NCBI RefSeq assembly: GCF_013393385.1
Contig: NZ_AP023239.1
Location: 2,108,001-2,172,000 of the forward strand
Source: Paenibacillus sp. URB8-2
GTDB lineage: Bacteria; Bacillota; Bacilli; Paenibacillales; Paenibacillaceae
Reading direction: 5' to 3'
DNA: 64,000 nucleotides
Shown here one piece after another: positions 17,052-25,549 of the stretch. Within the stretch, counting starts at the first letter, position 1. Each line of letters begins with the position of its first letter. The notes under the pieces are model-generated. The model did no database searches. It was not told where the DNA came from and saw only the letters and a program-made list of their open reading frames with translations. The position numbers and the translations under genes are program-made.

Positions 17052-17672
17052 TTACCCAGCGGTCTCCTGCTTGCCTTCGATAATGCATAGCAGAATGCCG
17101 GCGGCCATGCCGAGCCTCCGGTCCAGCCGCCCCCGGGCATCATCCGAAAAATCGGCCAGAATTTTGGTGACGAACGGATTAAAGTTCCGGTGGAACCGCC
17201 CGCATTCCCTTTCATCCGCTTCAAGAAGATAAGTCTGCGGAATAAAAGGAATCAGCCGCCTGAGCAGCGCCAGGAAGGTGTTCTCCTCCTTGATCACCCC
17301 GATTTCCGAGTCGCCTGGGCCGAGAATAATCCACTCGTCCTTCAGGATCGATTTGAGTCCTCTGCGGCGCAAAGCACCGACAAGCTCGCCCGTCTCCGAA
17401 TCCGTGACATCGTAAGTGGCGGACAGGTCGATCATATGGCGGGCTTTGATGCGGAGCAGCTCTGTGCTCATGCTCTCGTCGGTATAGATCGAAATATCCT
17501 CCTTCAGCTTGAACGCCTTGAGCTGCGAATAGAGGACAAGCCTTTCCGCGCTGTCATAGATATGGACCTTCGCTCCCAGGATGGACAGCACTTTTTTGCG
17601 GATCGTATATTCACTATGGTTGAATGCTTCATTCATTTCTTTAATCGCCTCCACTGAAAATCGTAGTGCCAT
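17052..17672 (-). CDS. LURP-one-related (tubby/scramblase-like) protein
   Basis: 206 residues. Beta-rich repeats (KKVLSILGAKVHIYDSAERL, ELLRIKARHMIDLSATYDVTD, LVGALRRRGLKSILKDEWIIL) resemble the LURP-one/scramblase (tubby C-terminal-like) fold, which in other species binds membranes or phosphoinositides. No signal peptide is seen. A weakly hydrophobic stretch lies near the C-terminus (LGMAAGILLCII). Function in spore formers is unknown to me. It is a lone minus-strand gene between plus-strand neighbours. Confidence 0.6.
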   Translation of the reverse strand: MALRFSVEAIKEMNEAFNHSEYTIRKKVLSILGAKVHIYDSAERLVLYSQLKAFKLKEDISIYTDESMSTELLRIKARHMIDLSATYDVTDSETGELVGALRRRGLKSILKDEWIILGPGDSEIGVIKEENTFLALLRRLIPFIPQTYLLEADERECGRFHRNFNPFVTKILADFSDDARGRLDRRLGMAAGILLCIIEGKQETAG

Positions 17673-17851
17673 CTTCTCATATCCGTCTTCTCATTTCCAT
17701 AACTTTACACATAGGACCTCCGGCACGCAAACGAACAACTGGCCTGCCCTTGTCCGCTCTTCCCGGCATTTTGTACATCTTGTCTCATAATTTGGACGGC
17801 CTGCTCATAGAGTAGAGTATAGATTCGTTAGTGAAGGAGCTGTCTGAAGAG

Positions 17852-18133
17852 ATGAGAAAAAGAAACAAGTTCAAGCATGTGGTTTACCTGGCGCTGGCGC
17901 TGGCTATGCTCCTGTATGCGCTGCCGAAATTGTCGCCTGACGGCCCAACTCCGGTGTTCGTGTTCGGAGCGGTGTGGGTGGCCTTTGCGCTGCTCGTAAT
18001 TGCCGCTCACCTGCATTTTATTATCGGGGTGGACGAGGAGAAGAAGAAACGGCTGGAAGTGGTGCGGAAGGCGAAGCTGGAAATGTGGCAGGGAAAATGG
18101 AACGAAGAAGGACGGGCTACCCAAAGATTATAG
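17852..18133 (+). CDS. Small two-TM membrane protein, unknown
   Basis: 93 residues from ATG 17852. The frame also has a GTG at 17831, but AAGGAG at 17834 makes the later start more likely. Two hydrophobic helices (VVYLALALAMLLYAL and VFVFGAVWVAFALLVIAAHL) are joined by a short loop. The C-terminal tail is strongly basic and helical (EEKKKRLEVVRKAKLEMW). I do not recognise the family. It is monocistronic with its own terminator. Confidence 0.65.
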   Translation: MRKRNKFKHVVYLALALAMLLYALPKLSPDGPTPVFVFGAVWVAFALLVIAAHLHFIIGVDEEKKKRLEVVRKAKLEMWQGKWNEEGRATQRL

Positions 18134-18146
18134 CCCTTTTGGCATA

Positions 18147-18184
18147 CGGTCTGTCCGGCATTGATCCGGGCAGGCCGTTTTTGT
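18147..18184 (+). terminator. Intrinsic terminator of the two-TM gene
   Basis: The hairpin cggtctgtccgg / ccgggcaggccg (G-U pairs allowed) has a cattgat loop and is followed by TTTTTG. Confidence 0.85.
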
Positions 18185-18224
18185 TGATTCGGGGTGCCTA
18201 TGCCATCAAAGACCAAGTAATCAT

Positions 18225-18254
18225 TTGACGATCGTACCCGATTGCGACTACAAT
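18225..18254 (+). promoter_or_regulatory. Sigma-A promoter of ytoI
   Basis: TTGACG (18225-18230), an 18-bp spacer and TACAAT (18249-18254) lie 43 bp before the TTG start. Confidence 0.65.
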
Positions 18255-18297
18255 ACAGATACAGTGTAGTACAGTTTTGGGTTCGGAGGTGTAACAG

Positions 18298-19632
18298 TTG
18301 GACAATCAAGGCGATGCAGTCACAAAGCACGAACAGCTGCTGCAGCATATTGAAAACTTAAAGGTGGGCGTTAAAATATCGGTCCGGAAGCTGGCGAAGG
18401 AAATGGCTGTCAGCGATGGAACGGCTTACCGGGCGGTCAAGGAAGCGGAGAACTTGGGGATTGTTATTACCAAGGAGCGTATTGGAACTGTCCGGGTGGA
18501 AAAGAAGCCCAGGGGTATCTCAGAGCAGCTTACGTTCGGCGATGTGGTTGACATTGTTGAGGGACATGTGCTTGGAGGGGCGAACGGACTGGACAAGCCT
18601 TTGCATAAATATATAATCGGCGCCATGAAGATCGATGCCATGATCCGCTATATCGATGCGGACAGCCTGCTGATCGTCGGCAACCGCGACGACGTGCATT
18701 CGCTGGCGCTGGAGCAGGGCGCGGGCGTGCTTGTGACCGGTGGCTTCGGGACCAGCCGCGAGGTCAAGGAGCTGGCGGACAAGCTTGATCTTCCGGTCAT
18801 CTCATCGCGCCACGATACCTTCACCGTAGCCTACATGATCAACCGCGCGATTTTTGACCGGTTAATCAAGAAAAAGATTATGCTTGTCGAGGATATTGTC
18901 GACCGTAAACCGCGGATCAATACGCTGAAAATATCCAGCACGATCGGTGAGCTGCTCCGTTTGTCCAAGGAGAGCGGAGAGCAGCGCTTTCCCGTTACCG
19001 ATGAATGGAACCGCGTTATCGGCATCGTCGGCCGCCGCGATGTTGAGGATCTGCCGGAGGACCAAACGATCGAGAAGATGATGATCCGCGGTCCGGTCAC
19101 GGCCGGTCTGCAGACGTCGCTTGCCTCGGCGGCCCAGATCATGATGTGGGAAGGCATCGACTTCCTGCCCATTATCGACCGCAACCGCAAGCTGGTAGGA
19201 TCGCTTACCCGCAAGGAGGTTCTGCAGAGCTTAAGGGACGTGCGCAATCAGCCGCAGCTTGGGGAGACCTTCGACCATCTTATCTGGAACGGGTTTGCCG
19301 AGGAGCGGGACGAGGAGGGCAAGCTGTTTTTTCACGGCTTTATTACCCCGCAGATGGCGACGGATCTGGGCACCATCTCCGAAGGGGTTATTTCGACGCT
19401 GATGATGCATGCCGCTTTCAAGGCGGCCAAGGATATAACGGGAAACGATCATGTGCTGGACAATATGTCCACCTATTTTGTACGGCCGGTCCAGATCGAG
19501 GACTCCGTTATCGTTACGCCGAGGCTGCTGGAAAGCAGCCGACGGACCTGCAAGCTGGAAATCGAGATCAGCCATCACGACAGCCTGGTCGCCAAATCCG
19601 TATTGATGCTGCAATCGATCGATCACAGATAA
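18298..19632 (+). CDS. ytoI: DRTGG/CBS/hotdog domain protein YtoI
   Basis: 444 residues in four parts: an N-terminal winged-helix segment (KISVRKLAKEMAVSDGTAYRAVKEAENLGI), a DRTGG domain (about 75-190), a CBS pair (about 200-310; VTDEWNRVIGIVGRRDVEDL, IIDRNRKLVGSLTRKEVL) and a C-terminal hotdog domain. YtoI-type proteins are thought to sense nucleotides or acyl-CoA and bind DNA; the targets are unknown. The TTG start at 18298 is supported by GGAGGT seven bases upstream. Confidence 0.87.
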   Translation: MDNQGDAVTKHEQLLQHIENLKVGVKISVRKLAKEMAVSDGTAYRAVKEAENLGIVITKERIGTVRVEKKPRGISEQLTFGDVVDIVEGHVLGGANGLDKPLHKYIIGAMKIDAMIRYIDADSLLIVGNRDDVHSLALEQGAGVLVTGGFGTSREVKELADKLDLPVISSRHDTFTVAYMINRAIFDRLIKKKIMLVEDIVDRKPRINTLKISSTIGELLRLSKESGEQRFPVTDEWNRVIGIVGRRDVEDLPEDQTIEKMMIRGPVTAGLQTSLASAAQIMMWEGIDFLPIIDRNRKLVGSLTRKEVLQSLRDVRNQPQLGETFDHLIWNGFAEERDEEGKLFFHGFITPQMATDLGTISEGVISTLMMHAAFKAAKDITGNDHVLDNMSTYFVRPVQIEDSVIVTPRLLESSRRTCKLEIEISHHDSLVAKSVLMLQSIDHR

Positions 19633-19685
19633 GGCCAGACTTAGAGATTGCTCCGCCGGGACTCCGCTGGGCCGGAAAGGTGAAT

Positions 19686-19738
19686 AGGACTTCGTCATTT
19701 TAAAGGGCTTCGTCCTTTATGACGAAGTCCTTTTTATT
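19686..19738 (+). terminator. Intrinsic terminator of ytoI
   Basis: The long hairpin ggacttcgtcatt / atgacgaagtcc with inner aagg/cctt is followed by TTTTTATTT. The next 258 bp (19739-19996) show no gene or clear signal. Confidence 0.9.
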
Positions 19739-19996
19739 TCTTCAACCCTCTAAAGGATTAGGGTGACGGTATCTCCTTGGAGGATGCCCTTGGGCCAAAA
19801 GTTGACATTTCTTGCATCTTTATTGCAAACGGAAAACCGATTATTTAGAATTGGAACAAAGTAAGAGCGGTTTTCAGAAAATTTCCCATCAGCTTTTCCT
19901 TCTACACGTAGAAAAGCCTGTTCGTTGCCGGTTTCGGCTATCCGTTAAAGCAAGATATGGAACGGCCCACATTTACCAGCGGGAAGGGATGAAGAA

Positions 19997-21160
19997 ATGA
20001 AAAGAATCATGATTCACGCGTACACCAAATTCAATCTGGGCGACGATCTCTTCGTCAAGCTGCTATGCGAGAGGTATCCGGAAACCCACTTTGTTCTCCC
20101 CGCCCGGAGCGAGTACAAGCAGTGCTTCGCATCCCTGTCCAACCTTACACTATATCCGATCGAATCGATTTGGGCTCGTGGAATCCGAAAGCTTCTCAAG
20201 AAATTTAATGGCACCGAGTTTCAGAATATCCTGCTGAAGAGACTGGCCCGGCGCTGCGACGGCGTCGTCCAGATCGGGGGTTCGGTATTTATGCAGGGGG
20301 CTAGATGGAAGGAGGATTACGCTTGGAAGCTGGACGTTTTCGACAGCAGAAAACCGTTCTTTGTCCTCGGCGCCAACTTTGGACCGTACAAGGACGAAGC
20401 GTTTTACGTCAAGCATAGAGAGCTGTTCTCCACGTACACCGATATCTGTTTTCGGGACCGGTACTCCTACGACCTGTTCAAGGATCTGGGCAACGTGAGG
20501 CTGGCGCCGGACATTATTTTCCAGCACGCCAAGCCGGATAACCTGAGGAACGGGAAATATGTAGTCATTTCCGTCATCAAGCCCTCGGACCGCGAAAGCC
20601 TTAAAGACCTCGATGCGATGTATTACAACAAAATAAAAGAGATCGCCGTCGCTTTCGTCGAAGAAGGGTACGGGGTGAAGCTGATGTCTTTCTGTGAGTA
20701 TGAAGGGGACGAGGAAGCGGTCAAAGCCATCCATTCTTTAATTCCTCAGGTGTACGCCGACCGTGTGGAACCCTATTTTTACCGGACCAACCTGGAGGAA
20801 GCCGTCGGACTTTTGGCCTCTTCCGGCATGATCGTCGCAACGCGGTTCCACGCCATGATTCTCGGCTGGGTGTTCGGCAAGCCCGTGTTTCCCATCGCCT
20901 ACAGCGAGAAGACGACCAACGTCATGAACGACGCCGGTTTTACGGGTGCCTATGCCGATCTCAAAACGATGGAGTCCTTGGAACCGGAAGCGGTTGTCCG
21001 GAGCTTGGACACAAACCGGCTGAACGTCTCCGTTCTGGCTAGACAGGCCGAGCGGCATTTCGAAAAGCTGGACAATTATTTGGGGAAAAACAAAAATGCC
21101 AAAGAAGCTTCGGCAGCCATAAATCCCGGCGTCTTTGCAAGGAGGGGCCATGAAAGCTAA
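19997..21160 (+). CDS. Polysaccharide pyruvyl transferase family protein
   Basis: 387 residues of the WcaK/CsaB fold. It opens MIHAYTKFNLGDDLFVKLL (the G-D loop), then VQIGGSVFMQG, FVLGANFGPYKDEAF, DICFRDRYSYDLF, LAPDIIF and the C-terminal VATRFHAMILGWVFGKPVFPI, the usual signature. These enzymes ketalise sugars with phosphoenolpyruvate in surface glycans. First gene of a three-gene surface glycan set. It overlaps the flippase start by 11 bp, so the two are coupled. Confidence 0.86.
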   Translation: MKRIMIHAYTKFNLGDDLFVKLLCERYPETHFVLPARSEYKQCFASLSNLTLYPIESIWARGIRKLLKKFNGTEFQNILLKRLARRCDGVVQIGGSVFMQGARWKEDYAWKLDVFDSRKPFFVLGANFGPYKDEAFYVKHRELFSTYTDICFRDRYSYDLFKDLGNVRLAPDIIFQHAKPDNLRNGKYVVISVIKPSDRESLKDLDAMYYNKIKEIAVAFVEEGYGVKLMSFCEYEGDEEAVKAIHSLIPQVYADRVEPYFYRTNLEEAVGLLASSGMIVATRFHAMILGWVFGKPVFPIAYSEKTTNVMNDAGFTGAYADLKTMESLEPEAVVRSLDTNRLNVSVLARQAERHFEKLDNYLGKNKNAKEASAAINPGVFARRGHES

Positions 21161-22691
21161 ACGGAGCATTCTTAACCTCGTCTTCGGTTTGGGCAGCCAG
21201 CTGATTACGATCGTTCTCAGCATTTTCATTCCCCGGCTGATCATGGTCCATTACGGGTCGGAGGCAAACGGGCTTGTGTCTTCCGTTGTCCAAATCATCG
21301 CATACCTGGCTCTGCTGGAAGCGGGCGTTGGCGCGGCTTCGCTGCAGGCGTTGTACAAGCCGATCTCTAAAAATGACCGTGAAGGCATTAACTCCATCCT
21401 TTCGGCTACCGCCATGTATTACAAAAAAACGGGCTTTTACTATCTGCTCTCAGTTATCGCCATTGCGGTGGTTTACCCGTTCGCGGTCAAATCGGAGCTT
21501 GGCATGTGGCAGGTTATGGGCATTGTTCTGTTCAACGGCCTGGGCGGGGCCATCAATTACTACTATCAGGGCAAATTCAGGGTGTACCTGCTCGCCGAAG
21601 GAAAAAGCTATGTCGATACCTCGGTCGTCACCGTCGGCAATATTATCAACAACCTGGTGCGGATCGTCCTGCTGATGCAGAGCGTGGATATCGTGCTTGT
21701 GCAGGCTTCCTATTTTGCCGTGACGATGCTTCAGATGGTCGCTTTCCATATCTACAAGAAACGGCATTATAAATGGCTGGATTTCAACAAAGAGCCGGAT
21801 CTTGCGGCCATCAACCAGAAAAATTTCGTGCTGGTCCACGAGCTGTCCTATATGATTTTTCGGAACACGGACGTGCTGGTGCTGACCTTTTTCACCAATC
21901 TGAAAATCGTCAGCGTCTACGTGATGTACAACATGATCTTTACCATTATCGACAACATCGTTAATACGGTAAATACAAGTGTCAGATTCGCTTTGGGGCA
22001 GAGCTATCATGAAGGACGAAGCCGATTCATCAAGCTATACGACGCTTACGAGCTGTACTTCATGGCTTTTGTCTTCTCGCTGCTGACCATTGCCTATATT
22101 CTGATCCTGCCGTTCATCACGCTGTACACATCCGGCGTCAATGACGTCAATTATGTGCTGTACTGGATTCCGATCCTGTTCGTGGCCCAAAAGCTGCTGA
22201 TCAACGCGCGTTCTTCCGCCAACAATGTCATCAATATCGCCGGCCATTTCAAAAACACGCTGAGCCGTTCGCTGCTGGAATCGGGCATCAATCTCGGCGC
22301 TTCACTGATTCTGGTGAACTTTATGGGCATCTACGGCGTGCTTCTTGGCACGGTGGCCGCGCTGGTGTACCGTTCCACGGATATCATCTTTTATGCCAAC
22401 CGGAAATTGATGAATCGCAGTCCATGGATCACGTTCCGGAGATGGCTCACGAATATTGCCGTATTAGCGGGTATTGTGTATCTGAACAACCTGGTAAACT
22501 ATTCATTCGATTCCTACCTTTCAATTATTTTGGGGGCATTCGTCCTTGGTATCATCATTTTGCCGCTCTATATTGCCGTGGCTTCGCTGCTTGAACGCGA
22601 GGTATTTATGTACAGTCTCGGACTGTTCAGGGGCCTGGGCGTAAAGATGAGGGCCAAGTTCGTTCCCGGCAAGGTCAAGGTCAGCGGTTGA
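21150..22691 (+). CDS. Wzx-type oligosaccharide flippase
   Basis: 513 residues with about 12-14 hydrophobic helices. The N-terminus LVFGLGSQLITIVLSIFIPRLIM and YGSEANGLVSSVVQI are typical of polysaccharide exporters of the MOP superfamily, which flip lipid-linked glycans across the membrane. I set the start at 21150 because AAGGAGGGGCC precedes it. The frame could begin five codons earlier, without an RBS. It lies between the pyruvyl transferase and a glycosyltransferase. Confidence 0.85.
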   Translation: MKAKRSILNLVFGLGSQLITIVLSIFIPRLIMVHYGSEANGLVSSVVQIIAYLALLEAGVGAASLQALYKPISKNDREGINSILSATAMYYKKTGFYYLLSVIAIAVVYPFAVKSELGMWQVMGIVLFNGLGGAINYYYQGKFRVYLLAEGKSYVDTSVVTVGNIINNLVRIVLLMQSVDIVLVQASYFAVTMLQMVAFHIYKKRHYKWLDFNKEPDLAAINQKNFVLVHELSYMIFRNTDVLVLTFFTNLKIVSVYVMYNMIFTIIDNIVNTVNTSVRFALGQSYHEGRSRFIKLYDAYELYFMAFVFSLLTIAYILILPFITLYTSGVNDVNYVLYWIPILFVAQKLLINARSSANNVINIAGHFKNTLSRSLLESGINLGASLILVNFMGIYGVLLGTVAALVYRSTDIIFYANRKLMNRSPWITFRRWLTNIAVLAGIVYLNNLVNYSFDSYLSIILGAFVLGIIILPLYIAVASLLEREVFMYSLGLFRGLGVKMRAKFVPGKVKVSG

Positions 22692-22743
22692 CATCGAAAA
22701 ATAGAGTATCGCTGCATTAAAGATCGCGACTGGAGGAATGGGA

Positions 22744-24054
22744 ATGGTTCAACAAGAGGATATGCGGCAAGTCTGCCGCAGGTTTATGGACAGCGTGAGC
22801 CGGGAAATCGGCGGTGGTCCGGCAACGGAAGAAGAGGTGTTCGGAAAATGCCGGACGCTCGCGGAGCGGGAGCAGCCGGAGTCGCGGGAAGCGCTGACGG
22901 CGCTGTCGCGGATTATCGCCCGCCAGGCTGCGGGCAAGGATGCCGCGGAGGTTCTCCGCTTCTACCTGGACAGCCAGTTCGGGTTAAGCGATTCGGAAGA
23001 GGCCGGCCTGCTGGAGGAAAAGCTCGGGGCGCTGCATAGCAGCGCCGGGTCTGCTTCGGCGGAGGGTGCCGTGGTCGGCGCCGAATCCGGCGGCGTGCCC
23101 AAAATCAGCGTCATTATTACTACGTATAACCGCAAACCGTTCCTGCGCCAGGCAGTGGAAAGCATCCTGGCCCAGAATTATCCGAATAAAGAAATTGTCG
23201 TAATCGACGACGCCTCAACGGATGGCACTGAGGTTATGATGGAGGAGTGCTTCGGAGACGAGCCGCGCGTCATTTACATGCGGAATGAGACCAACAAGGG
23301 ACCTGGCGCGAACCGGCTTGCGGCTTTTACCGCTCACGGAGATGGGGAATACATTCTTTTCCTCGATGACGACGATTATTTGATCGACAGCGGATATTTC
23401 AGCAGGGCTGCGGCTTTTCATCAGAGCCGTCCCGGTCTTTCCTTCGTGGCCGCCAACGTCTTTCTTGAATATTCCGCGTCGCAGCGGCTGCAGCTTCAGG
23501 AGATCGGGCTTTCCGAGGTGACCGACCGGCGCGCCTATTTTCTGAATTTCGAGCGTCCCGGCTACGGGAAGCCGGCTTCCACGCTGACTACCCTGTTCAG
23601 GCGGGAAGCTCTGATCGACATGGATATTCTTCATATGAATATGGTGAACGACGCGTCCATCTATCTGCGTTCCCTGCTGGTCGGCGACGCCGGGTTCATC
23701 GATGCGGTGGCCGGCGTATACCGGATTCACGGGAATAACATTACCTTTAATCTTTCCCGGGATTTTCTGGTGCGGAATCTGGAAGAGAAGCGCAGCATCC
23801 GCAACCTGGCCGTCGAGCGGTACAACTACAAGAAGAAGGAAATGACCGGCTGGTTCAACAACACCGCTTACGATACGATCGTCTATTATCTTCGGAACTC
23901 GGCCAAATCGAAGGAAGATTACACATACATGTATCAATGGACGCGCAGCAACTGCCCGGATATATACGGGAAGGTGAAGCAGGAATTCAGGGTGCGGTTG
24001 ATCAAAAAGCAGATTCTCCAGGTTCCCTTGATCCGAAAGCTGATTGGACGCTGA
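22744..24054 (+). CDS. Family 2 glycosyltransferase
   Basis: 436 residues. The start at 22744 is chosen over ATG 22738 because TGGAGG would touch the earlier codon. The first ~115 residues are polar and helical with no recognised domain. The GT-A fold starts at KISVIITTYNRKPFL, with NYPNKEIVVIDDASTDGT and the DXD motif FLDDDDYL. It transfers a sugar from a nucleotide sugar at the inner membrane face. It ends the glycan module at a strong hairpin. Confidence 0.85.
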   Translation: MVQQEDMRQVCRRFMDSVSREIGGGPATEEEVFGKCRTLAEREQPESREALTALSRIIARQAAGKDAAEVLRFYLDSQFGLSDSEEAGLLEEKLGALHSSAGSASAEGAVVGAESGGVPKISVIITTYNRKPFLRQAVESILAQNYPNKEIVVIDDASTDGTEVMMEECFGDEPRVIYMRNETNKGPGANRLAAFTAHGDGEYILFLDDDDYLIDSGYFSRAAAFHQSRPGLSFVAANVFLEYSASQRLQLQEIGLSEVTDRRAYFLNFERPGYGKPASTLTTLFRREALIDMDILHMNMVNDASIYLRSLLVGDAGFIDAVAGVYRIHGNNITFNLSRDFLVRNLEEKRSIRNLAVERYNYKKKEMTGWFNNTAYDTIVYYLRNSAKSKEDYTYMYQWTRSNCPDIYGKVKQEFRVRLIKKQILQVPLIRKLIGR

Positions 24055-24070
24055 CCGGCAGGAGAACAAC

Positions 24071-24108
24071 AAACAGCCTTCTTGTCCCGAAAGGGAAGAA
24101 GGCTGTTT
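24071..24108. terminator. Terminator after the glycosyltransferase
   Basis: The hairpin aaacagccttcttgtccc / gggaagaaggctgttt has a GAAA tetraloop. T content after it is modest on either strand, so it may serve both directions. Confidence 0.7.
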
Positions 24109-24146
24109 GAGCCGGTTATAAATCCCGTACGCCGCTTGCGGATTGC

Positions 24147-24458
24147 TTACTTCTGAGGCCGGGACTTCCCCAGACGGCTGTAATAGCCGTAGCTGCGCAG
24201 CCCGGAGAACACGTTGAAGGCGCCCAGTACGAGAAATACCGCTTCCACCACGATGCTGATCGTGGAGCCCCGGAACAGAAACATCGACATTAGAGCCAGC
24301 AGAACGAGCATCGATCCGAGCAAAATATTCATGACCGCCCGTTTCAGCCCCCGCTCGCCGGGAGTTGCGGCGCGGCGGAAGGAGGCGCTGTAAAAGGCGG
24401 CGCCGAGGACGGAGAGCGTCAGCAGGAGAAACAGGAGATATTTGATAAACAGGATCAT
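24147..24458 (-). CDS. ytpI: YtpI family membrane protein
   Basis: 103 residues with three hydrophobic helices (ILFIKYLLFLLLTLSVLGAA, MNILLGSMLVLLALMSMFLF, IVVEAVFLVLGAFNVF) and a basic end. Length and pattern fit YtpI, a small membrane protein of unknown role. Beside ytrI, ytrH and dnaE it follows the Bacillus order, apart from the absence of nrnA (ytqI), which I would expect between ytpI and ytrI. Confidence 0.75.
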   Translation of the reverse strand: MILFIKYLLFLLLTLSVLGAAFYSASFRRAATPGERGLKRAVMNILLGSMLVLLALMSMFLFRGSTISIVVEAVFLVLGAFNVFSGLRSYGYYSRLGKSRPQK

Positions 24459-24581
24459 GGGCGCACCCCTTTAGGCTTCGTCTGCCGCCTCAAAGCTCTT
24501 GCCCGGCCGACGGCGAACTAAAGCGTTTTCTTCCCGTATTGTAGCATGTTTTTTCGGGTCTGCCCACGGAATCATGCCTTT

Positions 24582-25085
24582 TTACCCGCGATTGTTCGGC
24601 GTGATCTCCACCCATATTTGCAGGACGCCCTCCATGACAAGCATCGTTCGAATGCGGACCGCATATTCCATGTCGCGCACAATGTATACCTTGCCGCTCA
24701 GCAGAAGACGGGCCATCTTGCTGTCCTCGTCGATGTCGAAGACGCTGCGGCCGCGCATCGGCGCGAGGTCGCCGCTCATTTTGAGGATAATCTCCTTTAC
24801 GGTTGCCGGATCCAGCCCGTTTGTGGTTTCCCTTGATCCGCCGCTTTCGGACCGGATTTTGATTTCCTTGATGACCGTCGAGCTGTTTTTGTATTTTTTC
24901 AGGGTCAGAATATCCTTTTCATACTGCTCCACCTGCACGCGCAGGCCCTGATTATCCAGCCAGAGCGCGCTGAAGCCCATATGGAAAATCGCGTTGTACA
25001 CCGCGCTGCCGACGATCATCCCCAGCACAAAAATGGCCGACACCTTGGAGAACCGGCGAAACTGCTGAAAGGGCGGAACCCTCAT
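24582..25085 (-). CDS. ytrI: Sporulation membrane protein YtrI
   Basis: 167 residues from ATG 25085 (MRVPPFQQFRRFSKV), preceded by AGGGGGTAACGCC. A longer frame upstream has no RBS and overlaps ytrH. It has one N-terminal TM helix (SAIFVLGMIVGSAVYNAIF), a coiled-coil (LRVQVEQYEKDILTLKKYK) and an outer beta domain. In B. subtilis YtrI and YtrH are mother-cell membrane proteins needed for efficient sporulation. It lies 4 bp after ytrH. Confidence 0.82.
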   Translation of the reverse strand: MRVPPFQQFRRFSKVSAIFVLGMIVGSAVYNAIFHMGFSALWLDNQGLRVQVEQYEKDILTLKKYKNSSTVIKEIKIRSESGGSRETTNGLDPATVKEIILKMSGDLAPMRGRSVFDIDEDSKMARLLLSGKVYIVRDMEYAVRIRTMLVMEGVLQIWVEITPNNRG

Positions 25086-25089
25086 GGCG

Positions 25090-25413
25090 TTACCCCCTGC
25101 TGCATACCCATTTGACGAGCTCGCTGCCCATATGCGCCCCCAGAAAAGCAAAGACCAGATATAGTATCTGCTTGATGGCCGGGGACAGATTGCCGCCCAG
25201 CATATTGCTTTCAATGACCCGCATCGGGTCGATCGTCCCGCCTACGGCGGCGGCCAGCGCCCAGATTTTGATCCGGCCTGCGACATCCAGCATCGTCTGT
25301 GTCGGCTGCTGGAGCGACAGGACGGCTCCGATGCCCCCGAGCATGGCGCCCCCCAGCACGATGCCGAAGGCAATAAAGAAATCGAGGACGGCTTTGCCTA
25401 AAAAAACGTTCAT
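25090..25413 (-). CDS. ytrH: Sporulation membrane protein YtrH
   Basis: 107 residues with three or so hydrophobic segments (VLDFFIAFGIVLGGAMLGGIGAV; KIWALAAAVGGTID; LYLVFAFLGAHMGSELV). The sequence IDPMRVIESNMLGGNLSPAIKQI is typical of the family. First gene of ytrH-ytrI, divergent from dnaE as in Bacillus. The ATG follows AAGGGGGACTTT. Confidence 0.85.
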   Translation of the reverse strand: MNVFLGKAVLDFFIAFGIVLGGAMLGGIGAVLSLQQPTQTMLDVAGRIKIWALAAAVGGTIDPMRVIESNMLGGNLSPAIKQILYLVFAFLGAHMGSELVKWVCSRG

Positions 25414-25549
25414 AAAGTCCCCCTTGTCCGGACGCGGCTTCTGTCAAGCGCTTTGCCTGTCCTTGTGCTCTCCCTTCATTCTATGGGCCAATCCCCCTGC
25501 AATATGATAAAATAAGCGGTATACCGAAAAACCGGAAGGAAGTGGGATC

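Noticed and set aside
19812..20000. 62-codon frame before the pyruvyl transferase
   Set aside because: No RBS, no recognised motif, and it overlaps the next start. Treated as intergenic.
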